Shown: positions 52,326-61,182, numbered from the stretch's first letter. The stretch: DNA of 64,000 nt from Exiguobacterium sp. KRL4 (GCF_001870785.1 NZ_MOLV01000010.1:1-64000), one strand, 5' to 3'. Program-made: numbers and translations. Notes: generated by a model not told the origin, from the letters alone.

Positions 52326-53450
52326 ATGAACCAACCATATGAATGGCTTATCATCGGTGGAGGAATCCACGGGATGACCGTATTCCATGCTTTACTTGAA
52401 CGTGGCGTCAAACAAAAAAACATCGCCATCATCGATCGACATGCGACGCCGTTAGCGAACTGGCAACGACAGACGGCACGAATCGAGATGCCTTATCTGC
52501 GTTCGACACGTGTACATCATACATCGACAAATCCAACGAGCTTGCGCCGATTTGCCGATGAACAAGAGTATACGTCTCAAGCCTTTAAAGATACATATGG
52601 TCGTCCTTCACTGGAACTGTTCAACGACCATGCGATACAGTTGGCAAAACAAAACGGGGCTGATGAGAGCTGGTTTCAAGCGGAAGTATTAGGATTAAGC
52701 AAATCAGGAGAGTACTGGCAGATTAAGACATCGAGCCGTACCTTTCAAGCGAACCGGGTCGTCTTGGCTTTAGGGCAGTCGGAACGTCTTCATCTGCCGG
52801 ACTGGGCGGATGCTACGCAACATGTCTTTGAAGAACGTGAAGAAACACCACCTGTTCTTGTCATCGGTGGAGGAATCAGTGCCATTCATTATACAATCCG
52901 TTGTGCCAAAAAGTTTCCGGGACAAGTGACGTTGATTACGAAACGTTCGCTGGTGCAAAGTGCCTTTGACGCGGATCGGAAATTCATGGGACCCAAAGGA
53001 TTGACCCCGTTCAAATCGTTGTCATTGCGTGAGCGGCGGCAGCTGATTGCAGCTGAACGGAAGCCGGGGACGGCACCACAAGAATTGATCCAGCGTATGC
53101 GTCATCTCATTCGAACCGGTCACGTCAATCATCAAATCGGTGAGGTCAAGCAACAGACGACTGGTGGTGTGTTGCTGACGGACGGAACGGATCTGAAAGG
53201 GACGACCATCGTGTGTGCGACCGGAATTCGACCGTTGACGATTCAAGGTTCCTGGCTTGAAAGCGTCCAACGACAGTTTGACTTGCCGTTATCTCCTTGC
53301 GGAACGCCCGTTCTGAATGAGGAAACGTTTGAGTGGGGGGAAGGACTCTATGCGACAGGAAGTCTTGCCGATTTAACGGTGGGTCCTTTTGCACGGTCCA
53401 TCTACGGTGGACAGGTCGCAGCAAGAGCGATTGTGACAGCGGTGTTATGA
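52326..53450 (+). CDS. FAD/NAD(P)-binding oxidoreductase under a Zur box
   Basis: A 374-residue flavoprotein. It has an N-terminal FAD motif LIIGGGIHGMTV (9-20) and a second dinucleotide motif PVLVIGGGISAIHYTIR (near 177-193) after RVVLALGQSE; ATG(IR) follows in IVCATGIRP. The layout is like the flavin mono-oxygenase / SidA-PvdA lysine N-hydroxylase group and related oxidoreductases; the substrate is unknown. AACGGAGG precedes the ATG. A Zur box on its promoter suggests expression when zinc is scarce. Single gene. Confidence 0.82.
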   Translation: MNQPYEWLIIGGGIHGMTVFHALLERGVKQKNIAIIDRHATPLANWQRQTARIEMPYLRSTRVHHTSTNPTSLRRFADEQEYTSQAFKDTYGRPSLELFNDHAIQLAKQNGADESWFQAEVLGLSKSGEYWQIKTSSRTFQANRVVLALGQSERLHLPDWADATQHVFEEREETPPVLVIGGGISAIHYTIRCAKKFPGQVTLITKRSLVQSAFDADRKFMGPKGLTPFKSLSLRERRQLIAAERKPGTAPQELIQRMRHLIRTGHVNHQIGEVKQQTTGGVLLTDGTDLKGTTIVCATGIRPLTIQGSWLESVQRQFDLPLSPCGTPVLNEETFEWGEGLYATGSLADLTVGPFARSIYGGQVAARAIVTAVL

Positions 53451-53459
53451 ATCTAAAAT

Positions 53460-53488
53460 AGGACCTGAGCGGAAGCTTCAGGTCCTTT
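53460..53488. terminator. Bidirectional terminator
   Basis: AGGACCTGA / TTCAGGTCCT stem between converging genes. Confidence 0.75.
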
Positions 53489-53491
53489 GGC

Positions 53492-54421
53492 TTATAAATA
53501 GTTGAGGGGATTGACACTGCTTGCGGCAGATGTCGCACTGTAGACGTACGTCCCGCGATGAAGTTCGAAGTGAAGGTGCGTGCCGAACGCGTTACCTGTT
53601 GCACCGACCGTTCCAAGAACTTGACCTTTAGAGACCGATTGTCCGACGGAAACCGAGCGGCTGTTCAAGTGGGCATAGAGACTCGTGAACGAGGCACCGT
53701 CAATCGTATGTTTGACCATGATGTAATTGCCGTATGCGCCTTTATACTGGGATGTGATGACTTTACCGGCCGCTGTCGCATAGACTGGTGTGCCTTTCGG
53801 TGCGCCGTAATCGATGCCGTTATGGAACGTGTAACCGTACACGCCACTGGCTTTTCCATATCCTTGTGTAATCGGACCACTCGTCGGCGTAATGAAATCG
53901 TTTGAGGCTTTTGTTGCGCCACCAGAACTTGTTAAGCTGGTGACCGTATATTTTTTAACATAATCCGCATGAACAAACCGTTTGTCCCCGTTGTATAGAA
54001 ACTTGATCCAGTCACCCGTCCGACCGAGATACCGGAACGTTTGACCGCTGTTGACGGTTCCGACCTGTTGGCTACTCGTCGAAGAACTGCTGCGAACACG
54101 TAAGTTATCGACCATGACCTTGATCTTGTACGACGTCGTGACGGAATACTTTTTGACATATGTAGAGGAGACGTATACTTTTTTTGAACCGTAAAGAATT
54201 TTTGTCCAGTTCCCCGTACGTCCTAAATATTTATACGTATCTCCTTTATCAAGACCTGTGATGACACCTGCTGTCGTCGAAGGGCCTGTCCGGACACGTA
54301 GTCCATCATTCATCACTTTGACTTTATAAAAGGTTGCGGCTTCTGCTTTTGGAACCGCATATGTCGAGAATCCGGCGACGGCGATGGCTGAGACCGTCAG
54401 CGTAGTAAATAACTTTTTCAA
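53492..54421 (-). CDS. Secreted M23 peptidase with two SH3 domains
   Basis: A 309-residue secreted wall hydrolase. The signal peptide ends near AEAA (about residue 29). Two bacterial SH3 domains follow (about 32-90 and 97-155, each with the LRVR motif and YLGRTG-W), then an M23/LytM domain (about 185-309) with zinc residues in FHNGIDYG and GTHLHFELHRG. It cuts peptide cross-links in peptidoglycan. Paralogue of the gene at 54817-55551, which has one SH3 domain. Confidence 0.92.
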   Translation of the reverse strand: MKKLFTTLTVSAIAVAGFSTYAVPKAEAATFYKVKVMNDGLRVRTGPSTTAGVITGLDKGDTYKYLGRTGNWTKILYGSKKVYVSSTYVKKYSVTTSYKIKVMVDNLRVRSSSSTSSQQVGTVNSGQTFRYLGRTGDWIKFLYNGDKRFVHADYVKKYTVTSLTSSGGATKASNDFITPTSGPITQGYGKASGVYGYTFHNGIDYGAPKGTPVYATAAGKVITSQYKGAYGNYIMVKHTIDGASFTSLYAHLNSRSVSVGQSVSKGQVLGTVGATGNAFGTHLHFELHRGTYVYSATSAASSVNPLNYL

Positions 54422-54783
54422 TTCAGTAAATCCTCCTTTAAATCTGTAAGTAAATCTGTAAGGCTGTGATTAGTGTGTTCTATGTAATATCACTATATGA
54501 ATTTCTTAGATGAGTGTACCATTTGTCAAAATGTTTAAATATTACAATATTATTTCTATAGTGTTTCGTAATTTTATATTTTTTTGATTTAAAAATGATT
54601 ATTTGATTTAAATGGTAAAATAATCCTCTCTTGAAATGAAGGTAGAAAAGGTGTCTGAACCTGAAGAGAGTTGACTTTTCGTTAAAAGAGACAGAAATGT
54701 TGATTTCATTATGGTATGCTGAATTTCCCAATAAATAGGATGAGTTTATTTCAAATGATCTATTTTAAAAAAGGTTTAAAAAA
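54422..54783. other. AT-rich intergenic region
   Basis: About 360 bases between the two peptidase genes. An 83-codon minus-strand frame (54480-54731) has no ribosome site and a composition typical of translated AT-rich DNA, so I do not call it. The right end holds the terminator of the next gene. Confidence 0.5.
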
Positions 54784-54807
54784 CGGACACCCGATATCGA
54801 GTGTCCG
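54769..54807 (-). terminator. Terminator
   Basis: On the minus strand CGGACAC / GTGTCCG followed by a T-rich tract, after the stop at 54817. Confidence 0.8.
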
Positions 54808-54816
54808 ACGTTGTGC

Positions 54817-55551
54817 TTATAAGACGTTAAGCGGGTTGATGCTGTTTGCAGCTGACGATCCGCTGTAGACGTAACCACCACGGTGAAGTTCGAAGTGAAG
54901 GTGCGACCCTGTTGAGTTTCCTGTGCTGCCGACGTTTCCGATTTTTGTCCCTTTGGCAATCGATTGACCGGCATAAACCGAACGACTGCTAAGGTGCGCA
55001 TAGACACTTGTGTAGGAAAGTCCGTTCACTTTATGTGTCATCATGACATAGTTACCGTATGCAGCTTGATAACCAGATGTGATCACTTTACCTGAAGCAG
55101 TCGCACGGACCGTTGTCCCTGTTGCTGCTGCGATATCAATGCCGTTATGGAACGTATATCCGTAGCGGCCGCTTGCATTGCCGTATCCTTGTGTGACAGG
55201 TCCACTTGTCGGACGTAAGAAGCCAGTTGAGACAGACGCTTTAGCAGCATATACTTTTTTGCCGGCGCTATAACGTTTTACATAACCGGAATAGACGTAT
55301 CGTGTTTTGCCGCCGTATGAAATCTTCGTCCAGTTACCCGTTTTACCATAATATTTAAAGGTTTGACCTGCGTTGACGCCAGCAATGACCTTGTATTTCG
55401 TGGAAGGGCCGGTCCGAACGCGTAGCCCGTCTGCCATGATCTTGACTTTATAAGAAGAAGAGCTTGCAGCCTCAACTTTACCTGTACCCGTGCTTGCGAA
55501 TCCTGAAACGACGAGTGCGCTCATCGTGACTGTTGTTAAAATACGTTTCAT
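54817..55551 (-). CDS. Secreted M23 peptidase with one SH3 domain
   Basis: A 244-residue secreted hydrolase: signal peptide (cleavage near VEAAS), one SH3 domain (about 33-92, LRVRTGPSTKYK), and an M23 domain with FHNGIDIA and GSHLHFELHRG. The C-terminal part is nearly the same as in its neighbour (both end in NPLN-L). ATG 55551 with AGGAGG is preferred over a longer frame to 55590. Confidence 0.92.
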   Translation of the reverse strand: MKRILTTVTMSALVVSGFASTGTGKVEAASSSSYKVKIMADGLRVRTGPSTKYKVIAGVNAGQTFKYYGKTGNWTKISYGGKTRYVYSGYVKRYSAGKKVYAAKASVSTGFLRPTSGPVTQGYGNASGRYGYTFHNGIDIAAATGTTVRATASGKVITSGYQAAYGNYVMMTHKVNGLSYTSVYAHLSSRSVYAGQSIAKGTKIGNVGSTGNSTGSHLHFELHRGGYVYSGSSAANSINPLNVL

Positions 55552-55903
55552 GTTGTAGTTCCTCCTGATGGTGAAAAAAGTGACAGTCAATGAAAGTGGA
55601 TGACAGAAGGTATTCTGCCTGTTTGATGTGAGCTATATGTGTGGGCTGTATATGAATACTGCGTCGTAGTAGTGAATTGAATAAATCGAGTATAGCATCG
55701 GTCGTTTTGAAAATAACATTTCAGTTTGATTTCTGAATTATACTCAAATAAGTTATATTGTAATCTTCCGTTTTGAATAATTCTGAAATGAAGGTATACC
55801 AACAATTTATTTGTTACAAACAACACGAATCTTGACATATTCGAGAATATGGGAAAATGTGAAAAAGTATGGGTCGATAACAAAAACCGAGGAGTGAGAG
55901 TAG
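55552..55903. other. AT-rich intergenic region with a promoter-like site
   Basis: About 350 bases. The left half is AT-rich promoter DNA of the peptidase gene with no clear boxes. At 55832-55837 TTGACA is followed by a perfect ATATTC-GA-GAATAT dyad (55837-55850) in what would be the spacer of a promoter for the NUDIX gene. The -10 is weak. Confidence 0.4.
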
Positions 55904-56365
55904 ATGGATATTAACTTTACCGTGGAGCAGCAACGATTTAATCACCGGGCCGCTGCCGTGATCGTGAAAGAAGATCATCTGTTGATCCATCGAAATGTCC
56001 GGGATGACTTTTGGGCATTGCCGGGGGGACGGATTCAAATGATGGAGCACGGCGAACAGGCAATCATCCGGGAAATCAAAGAGGAATTAGGCAAGGAAGT
56101 TCATGTCAAACAATTTTTATCCGCTCAGGAAAACTTTTTTGAATATGAAGGGATTCAGTTCCATGAAGTTGCCTTTTTCTATGAAGTTGAGTTGATGACA
56201 CTAGAGACGCTTACGTTAGAGCCGTTTCATGGGATCGAAGGAGAACAACTCATCTATCAATATGTACCGATTGATCGCCTGCAATCCGTGAAGTTGTATC
56301 CAGTCCAACTCACAGAAATGATTCAGTCCGGCGAGTGGTCAGGACTATTTTCGAATGAAGGATGA
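55904..56365 (+). CDS. NUDIX hydrolase
   Basis: A 153-residue pyrophosphohydrolase. The Nudix box GGRIQMMEHGEQAII-REIKEELG (about 42-64) matches GX5EX7REUXEEXGU exactly. Substrate (nucleotide, sugar or other diphosphate) cannot be read from the sequence. Single gene; ATG with a GGAGTGAG site. Confidence 0.92.
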   Translation: MDINFTVEQQRFNHRAAAVIVKEDHLLIHRNVRDDFWALPGGRIQMMEHGEQAIIREIKEELGKEVHVKQFLSAQENFFEYEGIQFHEVAFFYEVELMTLETLTLEPFHGIEGEQLIYQYVPIDRLQSVKLYPVQLTEMIQSGEWSGLFSNEG

Positions 56366-56399
56366 ATTACATATCATGATATAGAAGAAACCGATTCTG

Positions 56400-56427
56400 A
56401 AAAAACGACGAATTTTGTCGTTTTTTT
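56400..56427 (+). terminator. Terminator
   Basis: AAAACGAC / GTCGTTTT stem with T7. Confidence 0.8.
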
Positions 56428-56437
56428 GTGTCTGGAC

Positions 56438-56462
56438 GTTTATTGATACATGGCAAGGGAAT
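56438..56462 (+). promoter_or_regulatory. Sigma-B promoter
   Basis: GTTTAT-N13-GGGAAT, close to the sigma-B consensus, 45 bases before the dehydrogenase start. Confidence 0.7.
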
Positions 56463-56507
56463 GTTAATGAAGGTAGCCATTCATTAACGAAAAAGGGGTT
56501 GGATTAG

Positions 56508-57383
56508 ATGCGTGAAGAAGAATTGGAACAGATGCATCAACAAGCACGGGGACAAACGCAGGATCAGCAACCGGGAATTGAATCCGAGATGAATCCGGAA
56601 CCGGTCTATGACGACCCGGACTATGTCGGTTCTGGCAAATTAAAAGGGAAAGTCGCCTTGGTCACGGGTGGAGACAGCGGCATTGGGCGTGCCGTCGCGA
56701 TTGCCTATGCAAAAGAAGGCGCTGATGTCGCGATCGTATACTTAAATGAAGGACAGGATGCGGAAAAAACGAAACAGTTGATCGAAGGGTATGGCGTCAA
56801 GGCGTTGACACTGGCGACAGACGTCAGTCGTCCGGAAAACGCCCAACCGATCATCGAGGCCGTCATCCAAGAATTTGGTCAGCTGAATATCTTAGTCAAT
56901 AACGCCGGAAAACAATTTCCGCAGGACGACTTCTTAGCGATCACACCAGAGCAATTAAAAGAGACGTTCGAAACGAACTTGTTCTCCATGTTCTATTTGA
57001 CGCAGGCCGCACTACCGCATTTGAAAAAAGAAGATACGATCATCAATACATCGTCCGTCACGGCGTACCGGGGAGCACCGTCGTTGATTGATTATTCAGC
57101 AACCAAAGGGGCGATTACGACGTTGACCCGTTCACTGGCGTCGAACTTGATCGAAAAAGGGATCCGCGTCAATGCCGTCGCACCGGGTCCAATCTGGACA
57201 CCTTTGATTCCAGCGACGTTTTCAAAAGAAAAAGTCGAAGCACACGGGGAAGACACGCTGATGAAGCGACGGGGACAACCGTCTGAGAATGCACCAGCCT
57301 ATGTCTACCTAGCGTCACGCGACTCGAGTTATGTCACCGGTCAGACGATTCATATCAATGGTGGCGACTACATCACATCATAA
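56508..57383 (+). CDS. YdaD-like general stress short-chain dehydrogenase
   Basis: A 291-residue SDR of the long 'YdaD/YhdF' subtype. It has a hydrophilic N-terminal lead (RGQTQDQQPGIESEMNP) as in YdaD, then TGGDSGIG, NNAG, the Ser in NTSSVTAYRG and the Tyr-Lys pair YSATKG, and VAPGPIWTPLIPA. B. subtilis YdaD (general stress protein 39) is sigma-B-dependent, in agreement with the promoter. Substrate unknown. The Pro/Glu-rich small gene follows 13 bases later. Confidence 0.92.
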   Translation: MREEELEQMHQQARGQTQDQQPGIESEMNPEPVYDDPDYVGSGKLKGKVALVTGGDSGIGRAVAIAYAKEGADVAIVYLNEGQDAEKTKQLIEGYGVKALTLATDVSRPENAQPIIEAVIQEFGQLNILVNNAGKQFPQDDFLAITPEQLKETFETNLFSMFYLTQAALPHLKKEDTIINTSSVTAYRGAPSLIDYSATKGAITTLTRSLASNLIEKGIRVNAVAPGPIWTPLIPATFSKEKVEAHGEDTLMKRRGQPSENAPAYVYLASRDSSYVTGQTIHINGGDYITS

Positions 57384-57396
57384 GGAGGAAACGATC

Positions 57397-57585
57397 ATGA
57401 AGAAAAATCCGAATGAAGTCCCAGAACACGAACCGAATCAACAGCCGGACGAGATCCCGACGACACCACCGTCAGAAATTCCGGAGACACCGCAGGAAGA
57501 TCCGATCCGTCAACCGGAGCCGGATACGTTCCCGGAACCAACCGAAATCCCGGAGACACCACAGGAAGACCCAACACCATATTAA
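57397..57585 (+). CDS. Small Pro/Glu-rich protein
   Basis: A 62-residue disordered protein built from two EIPETPQEDP repeats and similar Pro-Glu stretches. It has no signal, membrane or Cys residues. TAAGGAGGA precedes the ATG. It shares the sigma-B transcript of the dehydrogenase and sits before a terminator. No family is recognised. Confidence 0.75.
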   Translation: MKKNPNEVPEHEPNQQPDEIPTTPPSEIPETPQEDPIRQPEPDTFPEPTEIPETPQEDPTPY

Positions 57586-57594
57586 ACAAGAGAG

Positions 57595-57629
57595 ACTGAT
57601 TCTGGACATCGTTCAGAGTCAGTTTTTTT
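57595..57629 (+). terminator. Terminator
   Basis: ACTGAtTCTG / CAGAgTCAGT stem with T7. Confidence 0.85.
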
Positions 57630-57721
57630 AGTTCGTGAATTCACAAAAAAAATTTCAATTAATTTGGGAACCCTTACATTATCTTGAACGTAAAATAAGG
57701 TATCAAAAGGGGGAAAAGTAA

Positions 57722-58012
57722 ATGGGGTTTATCCTAGGTTTTCTAGCAGTTGGGGCAGTATTTTGGTTTTTCTTCAGTTACTTACTGGGTTATCGGAATA
57801 AAAACATCGCGATGACATTTGACGACCGGTTCTACACGCTCGAGGAACACGTTAAGGCGATTGAAAAAAAATTAACACAAGATGGGAAACAAGTGGAATA
57901 CATCGGAAATCGTCAATTTCTCGTCGATGGGAAAAAGTACCTGTTCGTTGAACGGACCGTTTCGATGTCTGGGGTACCGATGCAACAAACAATCTTAGAA
58001 TTTCAAAAATAA
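57722..58012 (+). CDS. Small membrane-anchored protein
   Basis: A 96-residue protein. Residues 3-25 form a membrane span (FILGFLAVGAVFWFFFSYLLG); the remainder is soluble with a beta-hairpin-like end (YIGNRQFLVDGKKYLFVERT). No family recognised. AAAGGGGG precedes the ATG, and a terminator follows. Confidence 0.7.
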   Translation: MGFILGFLAVGAVFWFFFSYLLGYRNKNIAMTFDDRFYTLEEHVKAIEKKLTQDGKQVEYIGNRQFLVDGKKYLFVERTVSMSGVPMQQTILEFQK

Positions 58013-58023
58013 ATCAAACCACG

Positions 58024-58056
58024 ATACCGCCTCCATTCGGAGTGCGGTATTTTTTT
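58024..58056 (+). terminator. Terminator
   Basis: ATACCGC / GCGGTAT stem with T7. Confidence 0.8.
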
Positions 58057-58065
58057 GGAAATGGA

Positions 58066-58094
58066 TTGACAGTAAACTGTACTATGCGTATGAT
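58066..58094 (+). promoter_or_regulatory. Sigma-A promoter of the GntR-ABC operon
   Basis: TTGACA-N17-TATGAT, near-consensus. Confidence 0.75.
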
Positions 58095-58106
58095 ACAGAA
58101 AGAAAG

Positions 58107-58126
58107 TGTATTACTGTTTTAATACA
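58107..58126. promoter_or_regulatory. Operator candidate for the GntR regulator
   Basis: TGTATT-N8-AATACA dyad just after the predicted transcription start, in front of its own GntR gene; autoregulation is likely. Confidence 0.5.
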
Positions 58127-58155
58127 ACGAACGGGAAAGGGAGGTCAAGAACACG

Positions 58156-58536
58156 ATGCAATTTGACCAAAGAAGCCCGGTGTATCTTCAAGTCGTCCGA
58201 TGGTTCAAGGAACAAATCGCGACAGAAGAACTCAAATGCGGGCAGGAAATTCCATCGCGCCGGGAAATCGCTGCGCAACTCGGAATTAATCCGAATACGG
58301 CACAAAAAGCGTACAAAGAAATGGAGGATCAGCAATTGATTACGACAGAACGAAACGTACCGAGTAAGATCACGATGGATCAAGAAATTGTCAAAAAAGT
58401 CCGGACGGAGATGCTCGACGAAGCAGTCGCCCAGTTCATCGAGGCGGTCCAAGCGATTCAGATTCCATTAGGCGAAGTCGTCACGAAAGTCGAGACGGTG
58501 TATCAATCAACGGAACGGAGGAAGATCGATGCTTGA
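58156..58536 (+). CDS. GntR-family regulator, YtrA subtype
   Basis: A 126-residue repressor. The winged helix (about 8-70) has IPSRREIAAQLGINPNTAQKAY, followed by a short helical dimer domain, as in YtrA. YtrA-type proteins control the ABC genes downstream and respond to cell-wall drugs. Overlaps the ATPase gene by eight bases. Confidence 0.9.
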   Translation: MQFDQRSPVYLQVVRWFKEQIATEELKCGQEIPSRREIAAQLGINPNTAQKAYKEMEDQQLITTERNVPSKITMDQEIVKKVRTEMLDEAVAQFIEAVQAIQIPLGEVVTKVETVYQSTERRKIDA

Positions 58537-59209
58537 AGTCCATGGTTTGAAAAAACGATACGGTCGGAAGAAACCGATTTTAGAAGGTGTCTCGTTTTCG
58601 GTTCGTCCCGATAGCATTACCTGTCTGATCGGATTAAACGGCGAAGGAAAATCGACGATCTTAAAAGCAATCATGGGACTGGTTCCGGTTGATGCTGGAA
58701 CAGTATTGGTTGACGGAGAAGTTTCGCGTGAAAAAATTGCCTTCGTTCCGGATCTGCAGACGATGCCCGGTTACATGACGATTGGTGACGCTCTGACGTA
58801 TATGGGTGATTATTATCCGGACTGGAATCCGAAGGTCGCCGAAGAATTGATGGGTCTGTTCAAGTTATTGACGACCGACAAGATTTTAGAGCTGTCGAAA
58901 GGGAATCAGGCGAAGTTCAGTTTAGTGCTTGGTTTTGCACTCGATCGTCCGTATTTGCTGCTCGACGAACCGTTTGCCGGAATTGATTTATTTACGAAGG
59001 AACAGATTTCCTGGATCTTTTCGAGTCATTACATGGAAGGGCGCGGCATCCTGATGACGACACATGAAATCGTCGAAATCGAACATTTGATTGACCGGGT
59101 CGTCTTTTTGCAGGATGGTCGGATCATTGATGAACACGATACGGAAGAGATGCGAGAAGTATACGGAAAATCGGTCCAGGACCGGATGCTGGAGGTCTAT
59201 CAACGATGA
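58529..59209 (+). CDS. ABC transporter ATPase (YtrB-like)
   Basis: A 226-residue ATPase with Walker A GLNGEGKST, a variant signature LSKGNQAK (usually LSGGQ), Walker B YLLLDEPFAGID and the H-loop TTHEI. The altered signature is normal for this GntR-linked class. It overlaps the permease gene by four bases. Confidence 0.9.
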   Translation: MLEVHGLKKRYGRKKPILEGVSFSVRPDSITCLIGLNGEGKSTILKAIMGLVPVDAGTVLVDGEVSREKIAFVPDLQTMPGYMTIGDALTYMGDYYPDWNPKVAEELMGLFKLLTTDKILELSKGNQAKFSLVLGFALDRPYLLLDEPFAGIDLFTKEQISWIFSSHYMEGRGILMTTHEIVEIEHLIDRVVFLQDGRIIDEHDTEEMREVYGKSVQDRMLEVYQR

Positions 59210-60015
59210 AACAGTATTTGATGTTAACGAATGAAGAGTTAAAACGAAGCTGGAAAATGATTGTAGCGGTTATCCTTGCGATGGCGAGTATCGAAATCCT
59301 GACCGTCGTCGGACGGGTCATCTACCAAGAACGACAGGTTCGAAACTATATGAGTGACGCGAAAGTGACTGAATCAGAAGCCCTGCGTTCATTTGGAAAG
59401 TTATCGTTTGAACAGGCCAGTTCTTATTTCAGCTATGTCATTATGATTGGAATCGTTCTCGTCATTTTGTATGCCATACAAATCTGGTACCGGGATTGGT
59501 TCGGTGAATCCAAGTACATATACCGCTTATTATTGTTACCAGGCGGTCGTGCCAAAATCTTTTTTGCCAAATGGACATCACTGGCGCTTGTGATCATCAG
59601 CTTCATCGGCTTGCAGTGGGCAGTCATCCAGCTCAGTTATGCCATTTTCAATTGGCTGATTAAAAACAATTATCGTGCATCATCTTTTGATATCTCGATG
59701 ACATTAAAACAGTTGTATACGATGAATGTAGTAGATGTTCTAATATTACTTATTTTGTCACTTTTCGTTGTCAGTTTCTTATTCATGCTCGTACTACTGG
59801 AACGGTCATATCGCAAAGCAAAAGGACTGTTGTTCATCGTGCTTGAAGTGATTGCCCTTTTGGTCATCATGATGGGCGGTATGTACGTGATTGAAACGCT
59901 CGATATCTTTTTATCACAAGAAATATCAGGGATCATGCTAGCAATTTTTGTTCTCTACTTTGCCTATACGATTTGGAAAAGTCTTCGTTTATTAAAATGG
60001 AAAATTTCGGTCTGA
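59206..60015 (+). CDS. ABC transporter membrane subunit
   Basis: A 269-residue protein with six predicted membrane helices (about 17-37, 70-92, 120-145, 175-200, 205-230, 238-258) and no other domain. Partner of the ATPase; direction and substrate are unknown. Confidence 0.82.
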   Translation: MKQYLMLTNEELKRSWKMIVAVILAMASIEILTVVGRVIYQERQVRNYMSDAKVTESEALRSFGKLSFEQASSYFSYVIMIGIVLVILYAIQIWYRDWFGESKYIYRLLLLPGGRAKIFFAKWTSLALVIISFIGLQWAVIQLSYAIFNWLIKNNYRASSFDISMTLKQLYTMNVVDVLILLILSLFVVSFLFMLVLLERSYRKAKGLLFIVLEVIALLVIMMGGMYVIETLDIFLSQEISGIMLAIFVLYFAYTIWKSLRLLKWKISV

Positions 60016-60025
60016 GGAGGACGTC

Positions 60026-61105
60026 ATGCGAAAATTTAAATTTGTACTGATACTGGCTGTCGTCAGCTTCTTGACGCTGGGTATCTACGCTCTGTTTATT
60101 CGTTCAATCGATGAATCAGATTTTATTGTTGAGACGGTTCAAGGTGACCCGAAACAGCCGGCTGTCCGGTCTGTTCAAGCAGAACTTTATGATGAAGGGT
60201 TAAAAAAAGTTGATTACAACGTTGCGCTGGACGGTCGAGTCGAAAAAGCGAAAGATAATTGGATTAGTGGCATGTTTGAAGGTCCATATAATGAAAATGG
60301 TGCGCCAGCTGATTTCCGGCGCTTCATCCGTTCAGATTACGTACTTACGTTCGAACAGCAAGGCACCACGTATGCAATGGGTACAAAGGACAATAATAAA
60401 TGGGAATTACAGTATTGGGAGAAGGGTAAACAGCGTGTCGTCAAAAAAATCTTTCCGGCACCTCCTGAAGCTAGGAAGTTAGGTGAAACTCAACTCAGTC
60501 CAGATAAACGGTTTGGCAACAGTTTATACGTCCTTGCACAAGACATTCAAAACGATTCGGAAACGTTATTATACAAAATAGATTTGAAAAACGATACGAT
60601 TCAAAAAATCAATTTACCCGTTATTTCTAAAGGTGAGATAATTATTCTAGGTATCCACAATGAGACAATTGTTTATTATACGACTGAAATCGTTGAAGGG
60701 GCAGATGATGAAAAGCAGACACTGTATCTTAGTGACGGCGAAAAATCTCAGCGTTTAAAGGGATTGAAATCGTTCGGTGATGGAGAAACTAAACTAAGTA
60801 CAGATGGAACGAAACTGATTATGCTTGAATGTGAACCAAAAAAATTAAATTGGACTATTTACGATCTGGCATCAAAGAAATCGATAAAACATAAGATAAG
60901 TATCCCGTCAGTAACGGATGAGTCTGGATCAGGAGAGTATACCGAACTGAAAGATGATCTGATTTATACGGCGAATCGAACTGGTGACGGTGTTTTCAAT
61001 GTCCTTGTCATTGATGCACTATCAGAACGTGTCATATACGAAGGAAACATCAAAGACAAACTCAAACGAACAGAAACGACTTTGAATTCACTTGTCTATA
61101 ATTGA
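60026..61105 (+). CDS. Membrane-anchored beta-propeller-like protein of the GntR-ABC operon
   Basis: A 359-residue protein with one N-terminal membrane segment (about 6-24) and a long extracytoplasmic part made of repeating strands (TLYLSDGEKSQRL, LSTDGTKLIMLE, DDLIYTANRTGDG) like WD40/TolB-type propellers. No family is named. It starts ten bases after the permease gene and ends at a strong terminator, so it belongs to the same operon and may sense or bind the substrate. The 3' half is more AT-rich than its neighbours. Confidence 0.65.
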   Translation: MRKFKFVLILAVVSFLTLGIYALFIRSIDESDFIVETVQGDPKQPAVRSVQAELYDEGLKKVDYNVALDGRVEKAKDNWISGMFEGPYNENGAPADFRRFIRSDYVLTFEQQGTTYAMGTKDNNKWELQYWEKGKQRVVKKIFPAPPEARKLGETQLSPDKRFGNSLYVLAQDIQNDSETLLYKIDLKNDTIQKINLPVISKGEIIILGIHNETIVYYTTEIVEGADDEKQTLYLSDGEKSQRLKGLKSFGDGETKLSTDGTKLIMLECEPKKLNWTIYDLASKKSIKHKISIPSVTDESGSGEYTELKDDLIYTANRTGDGVFNVLVIDALSERVIYEGNIKDKLKRTETTLNSLVYN

Positions 61106-61131
61106 TTGGCAGTCATAAGTATCACAGTATT

Positions 61132-61179
61132 CAAAAAACAGTCATCCGAAACTCGTATGAGTTCCGGATGACTGTTTTT
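61132..61179. terminator. Bidirectional terminator
   Basis: AAAACAGTCATCCG / CGGATGACTGTTTT long stem with A and T tracts on both sides. Confidence 0.9.
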
Positions 61180-61182
61180 GTT

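Noticed and set aside
54480-54731. 83-codon minus-strand ORF between the M23 peptidase genes
   Set aside because: No ribosome site; residue content (Ile, Lys, Phe, Asn, Tyr) is what AT-rich non-coding DNA gives.
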